Positions 52,440 through 63,204 are shown, counted from the stretch's first letter. The stretch: 64,000 nt of DNA from Cricetomys ansorgei (GCA_026225945.1 JAMJFZ010000818.1:3157501-3221500), one strand, 5' to 3'. Notes: generated by a model not told the origin, from the sequence alone. Numbers and translations: made by a program.

Positions 52440-52530
52440 CTCACACAGTTTTTCCTGGTCTTATGTGGGGCTTGAGATCTCAACACAGGTCCTCAGGCTT
52501 GCAAAGCAAGCACTTTGCCTGCTGAGGCAT
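52440..52530 (-). repeat. ID-like half of a B4 SINE
   Basis: 'ggcttgagatctcaacacaggtcctcaggcttgcaaagcaagcactttgcctgctgaggcat'. Confidence 0.65.
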
Positions 52531-52534
52531 TGTG

Positions 52535-52880
52535 GAGGTTTAAGTAAGAATGTCCCCCACAGGTTTAAATGTGTTAACACTTGGTCCCCAGTTGGTGGCG
52601 CTGTTTAGATAGGTTTAAGAGGTATGGCCTTGCTGGAGGAGATATGTCACCTGGGGCAGCCTTTGAGGGTACAAAAGCCATGCGTCGTTCTCAGTTCACT
52701 TCCTCTGCTCTCTAGCTACCATATCCATCTGCTGCCATACTTCCCTGCTGTGATGGTGAGGGACTCTTATCCCTCTAGAACCCAATAAATCAAAGGCCAA
52801 ATAAACCCTTCCTTCTCTTAATTCCTTGGTCGTGGAGATTTATCATAGCATAGAAACGGAAACCAAACCAAGACAGCCAC
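52535..52880 (+). repeat. Rodent LTR-like repeat
   Basis: 'ggtttaaatgtgttaacacttggtccccag', 'ggtatggccttgctggaggagatatgtcacc' and the end 'ttccttggtcgtggagatttatcatagcatagaaacg' follow an abundant muroid repeat. AATAAA signals at about 52,784 and 52,800. Layout is like MaLR LTRs. Name not assigned. Confidence 0.6.
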
Positions 52881-52945
52881 CTACCCATCCCAGATCTCAG
52901 ACATTTTCAAAAGCAATCAGACTCCTTTTAGCTCTCAAGTTTTGT

Positions 52946-53010
52946 GTGAGGTGTGTTTGTGTGTGCAGGTGCATATGGAGGTCAGCGGACATCCTTGCAT
53001 CTTGTACCTC
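52946..53010 (-). repeat. B3 fragment
   Basis: 'gtgtgtgcaggtgcatatggaggtcagcggacatcc' is a short B3-type tail side. Confidence 0.5.
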
Positions 53011-53097
53011 AAGGAACTGTGCGACATGTTTCTTTGAGGCAGAATCTATTACTGGTCCTAAGCCCTGCAACTAGGCTAGACTGGCTGATCAGCAGAC

Positions 53098-53268
53098 ACC
53101 AAGGGGGTGGTGGTACACACTTTTAATCCCAGAACTAGATAGAGGCAGAGGTAGGTGGATTTCTGAGTTTGAGGCAGCTGGTCTACACAGTGAATTCCAG
53201 GCCAGCCAGGGTTACATGGAAGTATCCTGTCTCAAGAGGAGGAGCAGGAAGAGGAAGAGGAAGAAACA
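53098..53268 (+). repeat. B1 SINE with GGA-rich tail
   Basis: 'ggtggtacacacttttaatcccagaactagatagaggcagagg' and 'ggccagccagggttac', then GAGGAG units. Confidence 0.88.
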
Positions 53269-53845
53269 TCATGACCAAGTGGGCTGCATCGCTAGTTCAA
53301 CATATACTACTCACATGCAATCTATTATGCAATAAGCTTGAGGGCAGAAATCACATGACCACCTCAACAGATACAGAAAAGGCGTTTGATAAAGTTCAAG
53401 AGGGCGTCATAATAAAAAATCCTGGGTATGTGTGGAATTGGTGGCACATACCTCAAAACAAAAAAGACCATAAACAAACCTGTAGCCAGCGTTCAACTAA
53501 ACAGACAAAAACTGAGAACAGGATGCCTATTCTTCCCTCCTTCTCAATACAGCGCTCGGAGTCTTAGCTACAGCAGTTAGACAAAAGAAAGACTTCAAAA
53601 GGATGAAAATAGGACTGGAAGAGGCTGCGGTATCCCTATTTGCAGAGGACATGACTCCGTAGTTAAAAAAGCAGATCAAAACTATAGAGTCTACCAGAAA
53701 ACTCTGAGGTCTAATAAACGCTTCCAGTAAGTTGCAGGATACAAAATCAATAGACAAAAATAAGTAGCCTTTACATACACTAACACAGGAACTCACAAAG
53801 AATGAAATTGGAAAAAAATATCTTCATAGTATCTCAAAAACATTA

Positions 53846-54056
53846 AGTGGGGGTGGGGTGGCTCAGCATTAATCATATTTGCTTTTCTTCCAGAGGACCT
53901 GAGACTGAGTTTCATTATAGACATCAGGCTACTCAGAACCATCTGTAAGTGTAGCTTCAGGGGATCTGACACCCCCTTCTGGCCCCTTAGGGTACTGCAC
54001 ACAATGGCAATTATACAGACAGACACACAAACATAAAGATACATCTGAAAAATATT
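53846..54056 (+). repeat. B2 SINE nested in L1
   Basis: 'gtggggtggctcagcattaatc', 'cttttcttccagaggacctgag' and 'cccccttctggccccttagggtactgcac'. Confidence 0.85.
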
Positions 54057-54689
54057 AAGAACATAAAATAAACCTAACCAAGGAAGTACTAGATCTCGAC
54101 AAAGAAAACCCCGAGACACTGAAAAAGGAAATTGAAGAAGGTGCTGGAAGATGGAAAGACCTGGCAGAGTTAACATGGTGAACATGGCTTTGTTAACAAA
54201 AGTGATCCATAGAGTCAATGTAGTTCCCATCAAAATTCTGATGTTTCTATTTACGAGACTGAAAAAAAAAATTCTAAGAATCTTTATGGACCCACAAAAG
54301 TCCACAAATAGCCGAAGAAGTTAAGGAGAAATGCCGCAGCTGGAGTTACCATAACGCCTGACCTCAGATTATACTACAGAGCCACAGTGACAGAAACAGA
54401 TTGCCACCGACACAGAAACATCCAAGGAGACCAGTCGATCAGAACAGAGGACCTGGAAAATAAACCAACAATGCTGTGGCCACCTAATTTTGGACAAAGT
54501 TGACAAAAATATGCAGTGAGAAAAAAGAGAGTTTATTTAGTAAATCGTGGTACAGGAGAATAAAATTAAATCCATATCTTTCATCTGCAAAACGTCAACA
54601 TGAAGCAGATCAAAGACATTAATTTAAAACCTGGATGCTGGAACGACAAGACAAAAATTGCCAGAAAATGTGCTTTGGGATATATATTT

Positions 54690-54888
54690 AGGGACTAGAG
54701 CAATATCTCAGTGGTTGAAAGCAATACTGTTCTCACGGAGGACATGAGCTCAGTATCCAGCACCTACATTGGGTGGCTACAACCACCTGTAACTTCAGCT
54801 CCAAGAGACCCAACATGCCTGGCCTCCAAGGACACCCACACCCAGGTACATATATACACGCATATACACAATTAAAAAATGAATATAT
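54690..54888 (+). repeat. B2 SINE nested in L1
   Basis: 'gggactagagcaatatctcagtggttgaaagcaatactgttctcacggaggac' and 'gtaacttcagctccaagagac' with a CA/TA tail. Confidence 0.9.
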
Positions 54889-55065
54889 TTATATAGGCTC
54901 AAGCAATAGCTTTAAAAAAAAAAGGCTCCAATAGCACAGACAGAAGACCCAGGAATCAACAATTGTGACTACTTGAAATCAATTCTGCACCGCCAGAGAA
55001 ACTATTACCAGAGCTATCAGACAGCTTGGCAGAATGGAAGAAAATTCTTTCTTGCCATTCTTTCT

Positions 55066-55735
55066 GTCTTAATTACTTCTCTATTGCTGTGGTAAAGCAT
55101 CATGACCAAGGCAACTTATAAAAGTGTTGAATTTGGCTTGTGGTTTCAGATGGTTCGAGGCCATGATGGCAGAGTAGAGGGGAACAGCTGAGAGCTCACA
55201 TTTTGATCCACAACCACCAGGAAGAGAAAATGGAGACCGTGAGTCTTTTGAAACCTCAGAGCCCATGCCCTGTTGTGGAAGTTTATTTTTAGTTGTGTTT
55301 AAAACAATTGGTTTTCTGCACTGTTGGAAAAAGGAATGCATGGGCCTTGGCCCTTTGTATTGTCTGCAGGTGTTGGATTTCTGTGGGTGGGGGATGTTTG
55401 GTTGTTAATGATCTGCACATGGTATCAGTATAGCTGAGGAGTTCTGAATCAAGAAAACACCTGAGCTCAGACTCTCAGGGTTCCACTGTGAGTATGGCAC
55501 TGGCCGTGACGGTGGTTCCCTCTGCTGAGGTCTGGCAGGGGTTCCACCTGTGAGAATGCCTCCTTGTCTTCTTGGCTGAACCACCATAGCAGGGAACTGC
55601 TACAATGCCCAGTGACACACCTACTGCAACAAGGCCACTCCTCCTAATCTTTTCCAAACAGTTTTACCAACTGTGGACCGAGTATTTAAGTATACGAGCT
55701 TACGGGAGCTGTTCTCATTCAAACCCCCACAACTT
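55066..55735 (-). repeat. Rodent LTR-like repeat nested in L1, itself split by an ERV LTR
   Basis: 'taattacttctctattgctgtggtaaagcatcatgaccaaggcaactt' is the recognisable end. The other part (55,611-55,735) follows the ERV LTR with 'gcaacaaggccactcctcctaatc'. L1 resumes at 'cgcaagactcatatccagaatttac'. Confidence 0.65.
55271..55604 (+). repeat. ERVK-type solo LTR with perfect target duplication
   Basis: 334 bp, TGTTGTGGAAG... to ...CTGCTACA. The 6-bp flanks atgccc (55,265-55,270) and atgccc (55,605-55,610) are identical, the class II hallmark. It contains the full LTR order, but the usual poly-A signal is changed to AAGAAA ('gaatcaagaaaacacc'). It defines the LTR ends for all copies in this window. 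Confidence 0.95.
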
Positions 55736-56461
55736 CAGACGCAAGACTCATATCCAGAATTTACAAAGAAACTGCAAAAAACTAAGCACCCAAAGAAACA
55801 AACACAATGACACACCGACAAAACCACCACCCAGCAAATGCACCCGTGAAACGAACAGAGAGTTCTCAATGGAAGCAGCGCAAATGGCCAATAAATATCT
55901 TTTTAAAGTGTTTGACATCTCTAATCCTCAGGCGAACGCAACTTAAAATCACATCAGGATGACATACTCTAGTCCGAATAGGTATCATCAAGTCTCTCAA
56001 CAGATGCTGCGGAGGATGTGGGGAAAGAGGAACCTTCGTTCACGGCTGGTGAATTGCAAATTAGCATAGCCACTATGGAAATCGGTACAGAGGGGGTCTC
56101 AAGATGCTGAAAATGAATCGCCGTATCTCCATACCTGGGCGTACACCCAAAGGTCACTCTATCCTCCCAGAGAGGTACCTGCGCAGCCCATGTTCATTGC
56201 TGCTTTATTTGCAACAGCCGGGAACTGGAGTCAGTCTAGATGCTGTTCATCGGCGGAGGAATGGGAAATGAAAACGTGGTACATATACACAAGGGAATTT
56301 TATTCATCTATAAAGAAAAATGAAATTCTGACATTTACAGGAAGATGGATGGATCTGGAAAGTATAACGTGAGGCAAGGTGACCCAAACCCAAAAAGACA
56401 GAAACCAAATCCAAATGGTCTCTCTAATATGTGGATCCTAGCCTGTAATGTGCATTATATG

Positions 56462-56497
56462 TGTGTGCAGCATATATATTTTATATATGTGTATATA

Positions 56498-56548
<51 letters not shown>

Positions 56549-56552
56549 ATAT
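56462..56552. repeat. (TA)n/(TATG)n microsatellite in the L1 3' UTR
   Basis: TA-dominated run with GTGTA and GTATG interruptions. Confidence 0.95.
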
Positions 56553-56802
56553 ATCCAAAAGAGGGTAAAGAGGTGCTGAGGAAGGAGGGGAGCAAGAAGA
56601 TAATGGGACAGGTAAAAGGAAAAGAGACTAGCAGAGGGGAGACAAGGGGGATCAAGGACAGCAGCAGGGTGGAGAGGTGGGAAGAGAATTCATGAAGACA
56701 CACTTTGTTTGAAAATGTAATATCTAATACCTTGATCACTAATTTTAAAAACTTTAAAAAACATTTTTTTTTTTTTTGTAATTTAAAAAAAACTATTCAC
56801 CA

Positions 56803-56955
56803 GGGCTGGAGCGATGGCTCAGTGGTTAAGAGCGTGCACTGCTCTTCTTGAGGGCCTGAGTTCAGTTCCCAGCACCCGCACTGGGCACCTCCCGACTGCC
56901 TGTAACTCCAGCTCCAGATCTGATGCCCACCGCTGGCCTCAGGGGACTGTGAAGC
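56803..56955 (+). repeat. B2 SINE, 3' truncated
   Basis: 'ggctggagcgatggctcagtggttaagagcgtgcactgctcttcttgagggcctgagttcagttcccagcacccgc' is a near-consensus head. The tail is absent. Confidence 0.93.
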
Positions 56956-56959
56956 AGCC

Positions 56960-57620
56960 TGGGGTCAGTGGACAGGCCGGATCTGAGCAAAACCCTGGCT
57001 GTAGGTCCTGTTCCCTCCAAGCTTGGCCAAGACATGTGGTCCCATCAGGCAATAAAAGCTGGGCCAGGAAGGCTGTGGCCTTGGGACTTGTTTCATTGTG
57101 TTTTTATTATTAAAAAATGCAGACATGTGGAACACAGATAATTTGGTCCCGTACGAGGCTTCCTCTGGCTCCCGCTTCTGAGGAATTTAACGAGAGGCAA
57201 ACCAGAGGGAACTGTACACAGCTATTTGGGATGTTTGAAAAGGTTGAAAAAAAAAATTGTGGACTTCAAAGGCCCAGAGGGCGACCTCCCTGGGCAAGCT
57301 GTGATTGAGAATGTTGCTTGGATCTTCATAGTGAGGGTTTGGAGGTCGGCAGGGGATTGTAAGATTTTTGTTTTTGTTTTTGTTTTTGTTTTTAATGAGT
57401 TTTTAAAAGGAAGAGAATAATAATGTTGAAGTCAGACCCTTAAATACCCTTCTTGGAACGGTTGGAATTAAGTTTCAATCTTTATAAGCTCTGAGGGACA
57501 ATAATACAGGCTGGGAAATAATTATTTTCCAAGCTCAGATTAGCTCTCCCCCTCTGCCTGTACTGTCTCCAGCCTAGTTAGGTCCCATTTAATTTTGTCT
57601 CCTGTGCCCCACTGCCCGCC
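56960..57620. other. Repeat-free block, candidate enhancer
   Basis: Includes 'ttttattattaaaaaatgcagac', a (TTTTTG)n run (57,368-57,394) and GGAAATAATTATTTTCC (57,514-57,530), an almost perfect palindrome centred on TAATTA, followed by 'agattagctc'. No exon. Function inferred from motif content and absence of insertions. Confidence 0.4.
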
Positions 57621-57727
57621 TGCTTCAGCTATGTGACAGGGGCAGTTTCCCCCAAAGCTTGTGGGGACCATTCTAAGATCTCTGCTAGCCGCAGTTTTTG
57701 ATTTGGGGTGGTGGATTTTTTTTTAAA

Positions 57728-57855
57728 AGACTGAATCTCACTCGGCTGACCCAGAACTCATTATGTAGACCAGACTGGCCTTTAACTGAAAGAGATTCAC
57801 CTGCCTTTGGCTCCTGAGTGCTGGGATTAAAGGCGTCCGACTCTACGCCCAACCT
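57728..57855 (-). repeat. B1 SINE
   Basis: 'ctgacccagaactcattatgtagaccagactggcc' and 'cctgagtgctgggattaaaggcgtcc'. Confidence 0.9.
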
Positions 57856-58017
57856 AACATGTAATTTGAAGAGTTTAACACTGAAGAAAGGAGCGAGGCC
57901 AAGCCTTTTCAACTTTGACCCAATCCCTCAGGTGTAAAAGGGGCAGCGATGGATGCTGTAAGCACGCATCTGTCTGTGGCTGCCTCCTTTGGCTTGTGGA
58001 ATTTATTAACCTACACC

Positions 58018-58143
58018 CCCTCCGTGTGTGTACATGCCATGGCATACACGTGAAGTCAGAAGACAATTTTGTGGCGTCAGTTCTCCCCTCCACTGAGGAT
58101 CCTGGGAATCACCTCTACCCTACCCATTGGACCATCTTGTCCC
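58018..58143 (-). repeat. B3 SINE, diverged
   Basis: 'gtgaagtcagaagacaattttgtggcgtcagttctcccctccactgaggatcctgggaatc' in minus orientation. Confidence 0.7.
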
Positions 58144-58203
58144 ACCAACTACATTTCTGCTGGAGACAGTAATTCTTGCCCTCGTTCTCAGTGGTCTTAT
58201 TTG

Positions 58204-58312
58204 GTTTGGTTTTTGAGTCAGGGTCTCACTGTCGCTGTCCTGAAACTATGTAGACCAGGCTGGCCTCAAATTCACAGACATCCACCTACCTCTTCCTCTC
58301 CAGCGTGAGGAT
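58204..58312 (-). repeat. B1 SINE, 5' short
   Basis: 'gagtcagggtctcactgtcgctgtcctgaaactatgtagaccaggctggcctcaaattcacagacatccacc'. Confidence 0.88.
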
Positions 58313-58429
58313 GAAAGTTTTGTGGCATTATGCCAGAAATCCCCCCAGAAGTCTTAATGGAATTTGCTAGAATGTATGGGTCTGTTTGAGCCTAGTGAAG
58401 GCTCTGCCCATTGTAACAGTTCAGGGCGC

Positions 58430-58595
58430 CTAACCGCAGTCTTACCGCACGAGATTTGCTTGCTTTTTATTTTTATGTTTTTTTTTCTATAAGTAAATCT
58501 GAATCTTTTAATTATCATATTTTAATTGTCATGCACTAGTTGTATTAATGCTAAGTAGTACTAGGATTCACAAAGAGGGTTTCGTGCAAGAGTAT
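58430..58595. other. AT-rich unique block with TAAT words
   Basis: 'gaatcttttaattatcatattttaattgtcatgcactagttgtattaatgc' holds four ATTA/TAAT cores within 70 bp. No repeat is recognised. Candidate homeodomain cluster. Confidence 0.3.
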
Positions 58596-58599
58596 AATC

Positions 58600-59185
58600 T
58601 ACTTTAGGTATGTTTCCCCTCCTTCCACAGTTTGCCTGGGAGGTTTCTGGTCCCAGCAAGGGAGAAGGAGATGGTGGATTTCCTGGGCCTGCATCCAGTC
58701 CCACAGTCAACCCCACAAGGTCCTCTGTGCTGTGCAGATGCTCTGTTTGCACCAAGGCTGATTGCCAAGCTGAGCCAGGCTGAGCCAATGCTCTGTATAT
58801 AGGGGCCTGAGTCCCTTGCAGAATTCGTTCCCGGGGGAATCTGGCAGAAACAAGTCAAGCGTGGTTGGAGACACTAACTAGGTCAGGAAGTGCTAAGGAC
58901 AGGGCATGCAGTCTCTGTGTAGCTGTGAGGACCTGCTGCAGGTCCAGCCACGCTGGGGGCAGGGCCTCGCCCAGTCCTATACAGGAGGACTCTGTTCTGA
59001 CTCTCTTGGCTCAGGCCCTTCAGAAAGACATGTTCTGGTTATCTGGAGACTTCTGCCCAGATGGGCTGGAGGGTCTGCACACAGGCCCTGATCAGCTATT
59101 CTCTGGGTGCATCTCTGAAGGGTAAATGTTCACCCTCAGGCTCACCCTGAGGTGGGCGCTATTAAAGCCTTTTCTTCTTTCTAGT
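58600..59185 (+). other. Possible old LTR or promoter-like unit
   Basis: A TATA-type word (TATATAG at about 58,797) and an ATTAAA (59,161) lie about 365 bp apart in one repeat-free block, which is the spacing of U3-R-U5 units. No homologous second copy is in the window. Weak. Confidence 0.2.
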
Positions 59186-59340
59186 AGTTTTCTAGGAATC
59201 TCACCAGAAACCTCATTTACAGTCAAAGGCGCGTCCTAAACCCCGTGAGGAACCATAGTGGCTCCAAGTTTCACCTTACGAGATTGCAATCCCGTTCAAG
59301 GCACCTCCAGAGACACCCTCTAATCTCATTTAGAGGGAGA
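59186..59340. other. Unique sequence, nothing recognised
   Basis: No repeat or gene seen. Confidence 0.35.
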
Positions 59341-59341
59341 A

Positions 59342-59523
59342 GGGGCTAGAGAGGTGGCTCAATGCCTAAGGAAGCTTCCTGCTTTTGCAGAAGACTCAAA
59401 TTGGCTTCCCAGCACCCATTTCGGATGCTTCACAACCTACTGTAACTCCAGCTCCAGGGAGATCTGATGCCCTCTTCTGGCCTCTGGATGCACTGCATTC
59501 ATACATGTACACACCCACACTCA

Positions 59524-59574
<51 letters not shown>

Positions 59575-59600
59575 TAAAAATAATAAAAATAAATCATGGA
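59342..59600 (+). repeat. B2 SINE with (CA)n
   Basis: 'ggggctagagaggtggctcaatgcc', 'gtaactccagctccagggagatctgatgccctcttctggcctc', then about 23 CA units (59,526-59,572) and an A-rich tail. Confidence 0.95.
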
Positions 59601-59703
59601 GACAAAGGAAAAAGTTTCTTAGCAGCTGTTTGATATGTAATATCAAATAAGCTCTTAAATACTCAAAATGGTATAGATGACTAAATGTCCCAACATGCTT
59701 TAA

Positions 59704-59893
59704 GATAAAATTTATTTTATTTTTATTTTATGTGCCTTGGTGTTTTGCCTGCATATGTCTGTGTGAGGGTGTCGGATCTCCTGGAACTGGAGTTACAGAC
59801 AGTTACGAGCTTCCATGTGGGTGCTGGGAACTGAACCTGGGACCTTCGGAATAGCAGTCCATGCTCTTAACCTCTGAGCCATCTCTGTTCCAC
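59704..59893 (-). repeat. B2 SINE
   Basis: 'gtgttttgcctgcatatgtctgtg' to 'ccatgctcttaacctctgagccatctctg'. The body between is shortened. Confidence 0.94.
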
Positions 59894-60607
59894 CCTCCCA
59901 TCCCTTTCGTCTCTGAAACTCTTTTGTTTTCGCTTTTTCTGTAAAGCAGGCGTGGTAAGATCTTACAGGGCTCATGTGAAGGTTAAACATGGCTTTCATG
60001 GCCAAGAAGCCTTTATTAAAGGATAACTTTTATTTTAGTGTTGATAACCTGGACCAAGAAAGAAACAGTGTGGGGAAACTGAGGCAGAGGTCAGAGGACA
60101 TCGAGAAGCATGGTGTGGCTTTTGGGATGCTACAGCATGCACAGAAAGTGAGTGTGAAGGCCTCTAAGTCAGGCTGTCCACTCTTCTGGGACTGTCACCA
60201 TATGCTGGGAGAGGCTGTATAGACAACAGAATCTCTTAAGGAGAGTGTGTGTTCAGGGAGAGTCACAGCCAAGAGCTTCAAATGCTGGCTTCAGGTTACG
60301 AACTCCAGCTTCCCCTGTATGTGGTGGCTGCCCAGAGATTTGACCCTCTGAGAACCTCATTGTTCTTCTGAGGATGGAATGGTCCAGGTTGTCGTAACGA
60401 CGAAGCTCCGTACCATGGATATTCCCCATCTTCCCAGTGTCCAGCTGGCCTGCTCTTGTTCCTGGAAGCTCTTAATGTCCATCACTGCCCTTACATCTCT
60501 CAGGAACCCTCCCTAGCCCCTCATTAGAGAATTGGAGAGACTGAGAGAGTGCCAGGTGCTTGTGAGAGAGCTCAGCTTCTCTGGAGACATCAGAGGCTCC
60601 TTCCCTG
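59894..60607. other. Unique sequence, nothing recognised
   Basis: A 77-codon plus-strand frame (59,989-60,222) has a plausible residue mix but no recognisable family and no supporting context. Confidence 0.35.
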
Positions 60608-60686
60608 GAGCTCAGGTTGGCCTTGAACTCGTTGTGAAGCCCAGGCTGGTTTCCAACTCATAGCAATCCTCCTGCATCATCTCTCT
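60608..60686 (-). repeat. B1/B4 fragment
   Basis: 'ctcaggttggccttgaactcgttgtgaagcccaggctggtttccaactcatagcaatcctcctgc'. Confidence 0.65.
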
Positions 60687-60779
60687 TTCCCCCTCTCTCC
60701 TTCTCCCTCTAATTAAACCAGATATCTAAACCAGATAATGCTAGGAAACACAACTCGTTAAAAATTTATGTTGTGTTTG

Positions 60780-60992
60780 AGGGGCCTGGAGAGATAAATC
60801 AGCAGTTAAGAGCTCTGGCTGTTCTTGCAGAAGATCTGAGTTCAAGTCCTAGCACCCTCGTAACTGCTCACAACCATCTGTCACTCCAGATTAGGGAAAC
60901 CAATGCTCTCTACTAGGTTCCCCTGGAACCCGTCTAACACATGGTACACATACATATATACAGGAAAAACATCCTCGAACGCAAATTTTTCC
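60780..60992 (+). repeat. B2 SINE
   Basis: 'ggggcctggagagataaatcagcagttaagagctctggctgttcttgcagaagatctgag', body and tail. Confidence 0.94.
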
Positions 60993-62070
60993 TTATATTA
61001 AAAAATGGTTTACGTCGTGGATGATTCAGTACTGATTTAAATGGCCCAGCAGAATTTTGCAAAACCTTTATCCAGCTGTGCTTCCAAAGCTCAGTCCTGT
61101 TTCCTGTTCCCGAGGCTTACTGAAACCCAGTGTAAAGGCTCGCTGTTTTCTAACGGTGGTCCCTATCTTTCTATTTTCAGAAAAGTACAGGGAGCCCCCA
61201 GCACCTTAGAAACTGTGAAGTGGGGGAGGCTTGCAGGAGAGCAAGGGCAGACCCCCCACTTTATTTTTATAGCCCCCCCATTCCCTCCTTCTCAGCCTGC
61301 TCCCCTTTTGTCTTTTGTAACTTTTCTTTGACATTTCAAAGCCCCTCTCCTGGTTTCCATTTGAAGCTCCGAGATAGAATGGATCAATTTCAAACAAAAA
61401 GAAAAAAAGAAAGAATTCCAGGTCTGCTGTCTTCTAGCTTCAGGGAGAGGGAGCTGGAGCCGGAGGCGGTAGGCAGCACACACCTCATTTCCCTCTACTC
61501 TTAAAAAGAGAAAGAAATCAAAGAAAAAAAAAGATTGGAGTTCTTGGTGAACTCAGAGTCCTGAACCTGATGGGGACCAGGGAGATGGAGATGGGGGCGT
61601 GGCCTTGAACTCGCCCCTCCCACCTGGCCCAAGCTGTTTACTACCTAGTCAGGTATTTGAGGAAGCTGGTCTGTCAAACTTTAAAGGCTCTATCTGAGGT
61701 GGCCGAGGTCAAAAACTGGAAGGTGAAAAAAGAAGTCCTGGGCCAAGGAGCTAATACTCCTGTTTTATTGATTAAGGATGAAGGTAGATGGAGCTCGGAG
61801 CATGGGACATTGCAAGGGCTCATCCCACCTCTTGCACGGGCCCCAGCCTGGCAGCAGCCTGAAGGTTCACCCCAGCTCACCTCCGAGAAAGGGTGGCCTG
61901 GTGAGGCGAGGGCACTACCGTGGCTGTGGTCCTTAAAGACCTCCCGCAGGAGTGAGCTTCAGACAATGGGCGCAGCATTCGGTGGCGTACCTCTTCTTTT
62001 CCCTGTGGGCTGCAGAGTAGAGGGGCCTGTCCCGGTGCCGATCAGATGGACTGTTTAAAATGTTTGCGTT
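60993..62070. other. 1.1 kb unique sequence
   Basis: No repeat apart from purine-rich patches (61,396-61,416; 61,505-61,535). The plus-strand frame 61,657-62,058 (133 codons) and its overlapping antisense frame show no recognisable domain. Confidence 0.4.
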
Positions 62071-62071
62071 T

Positions 62072-62150
62072 GGGGCTGAGGGGCGTGGCTCCATGGTAGA
62101 GCATTTGGTATGTGTATAAGATTCTGAGTTCAATTTCTTGAGCTCCCAGG
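62072..62150 (+). repeat. ID SINE
   Basis: 'tggggctgaggggcgtggctccatggtagagcatttggtatgtgtataagattctgagttcaa'. Confidence 0.75.
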
Positions 62151-62273
62151 CTGCCAACGGAAGAAAGGGAAAAGGTAGAGAAGGAAGAGATAGTTCTGTA
62201 TCCCGGGTTCCCTGGATAAGTTTTGTATCGATTTGGATGTGTTAAATATGTTACATTAAAATGTTATTTGTCT

Positions 62274-62345
62274 TAGGGCTGGGGAGACAGCTGAGTAGCA
62301 TGCTTGCTCTGCAAGTGTAAAGACATGAGTTCAAGCCCCTGGGAC
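62274..62345 (+). repeat. ID-like head of a B4 or B3
   Basis: 'agggctggggagacagctgagtagcatgcttgctctgcaagtgtaaagacatgagttcaagcccc'. Confidence 0.7.
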
Positions 62346-62477
62346 ACCCAGGGAAGAGGGCCTGGGGCTTGGGGTTCATTCCTGGGATCAGAAATGGAGC
62401 TTGCTGTGTGGCTGGGGTAGGACTGTGCTTCTGGGCCTGCTTCTTCTCTGAGGAGGGTTCCTAATGAAAGAGACTGG

Positions 62478-62679
62478 ACATGTGAACCACAACCCCTTTG
62501 CCGGCAGAAGGCCCTTTCACAGGGCCTGCCCAAGACCATCTGTGTGTCAGATATTTACATTAAGATTCATAGTAGTAGCAAAATTACAGTTATGAAGTAG
62601 CAATGAAAATAATTTTATGGTTAGGGGTCACCAGAACTGTATTAAAGGCTCAAAGTGTTAGAAAGGTTGAGAACCACTG
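62478..62679 (+). mobile_element. URR1 (hAT-Charlie), 5' eroded
   Basis: 'cagatatttacattaagattcatagtagtagcaaaattacagttatgaagtagc' and 'ggttgagaaccactg' at the right end. The left TIR is lost. Right flank acctagag looks like the hAT target word. Confidence 0.85.
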
Positions 62680-62689
62680 ACCTAGAGAA

Positions 62690-63090
62690 AGAACGAAAGA
62701 AACCCTGACCCTCTTCAGATGACAGAGTCTCTCTGCTTGGTCACAACCGAAGATGTCACAGGGAACAACATCACATCCCCAGGGAGGAAAACCAGGCTTC
62801 TCTCTTACCTGGCTCTGACCTGGGCCTCTAGTTCAAAACCACTACCATGCCAGAAGACCCTTCCCTGCTGTTCTCAAGTGCCTGTGCCCTCTCCAATCCA
62901 TAGCCCAGCACCCAGACTTTGCTGATTCTGTGAATGGGTCTCCTCCATGCCAAAGCCTCTTTTTCATTGAAGGTCTTAAAATAATGATGCAAATTTACAG
63001 AGTGTGATCCACGGGCCAGACGCACAGCCAGGCATGCTCACAGCTTCTTGAATCCTCACCACTAGCCCAAAGAAGGGTCCTGTCTTTTGT
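62690..63090. other. Unique sequence, nothing recognised
   Basis: No repeat or gene signature. Confidence 0.35.
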
Positions 63091-63092
63091 TT

Positions 63093-63199
63093 GTCTACAG
63101 GATCTCACCAGGCAGCCCAGGCTGGCCTTGAATTCAGAACCCTCCTGTATCAGACTTCCAAGTGCTGTGATTACAGACGTGATCCACACTCAGCTTAAG
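63093..63199 (-). repeat. B1/B4-derived SINE
   Basis: 'caggatctcaccaggcagcccaggctggccttgaattcagaaccctcctg' and 'caagtgctgtgattacag'. Confidence 0.75.
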
Positions 63200-63204
63200 T
63201 GTTT

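Larger units (their letters stand above)
53270..56780 (+). mobile_element. L1, 3' half of ORF2 and 3' UTR, dead, with four insertions
   Basis: Translated in pieces it gives L1 reverse-transcriptase words: TDTEKAFDK near 53,375 and a SLFAEDM form of the SLFADDM motif near 53,640, followed by a stop. It then has the L1 C-terminal order and the typical 3' end ('cccatgttcattgctgctttatttgcaacagcc', 'gaaatgaaaacgtggtacatatacac', 'ggaagatggatggatctgg'). Stops and frameshifts are throughout. Interrupted by B2 (53,846), B2 (54,690) and an LTR-like repeat (55,066) that itself holds an ERV LTR. Confidence 0.93.

Noticed and set aside
53169..53567. 132-codon plus frame with reverse-transcriptase-like words
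   Set aside because: It joins a B1 tail to dead L1 ORF2 sequence. The L1 frame is broken by stops and shifts, so no functional protein is annotated.
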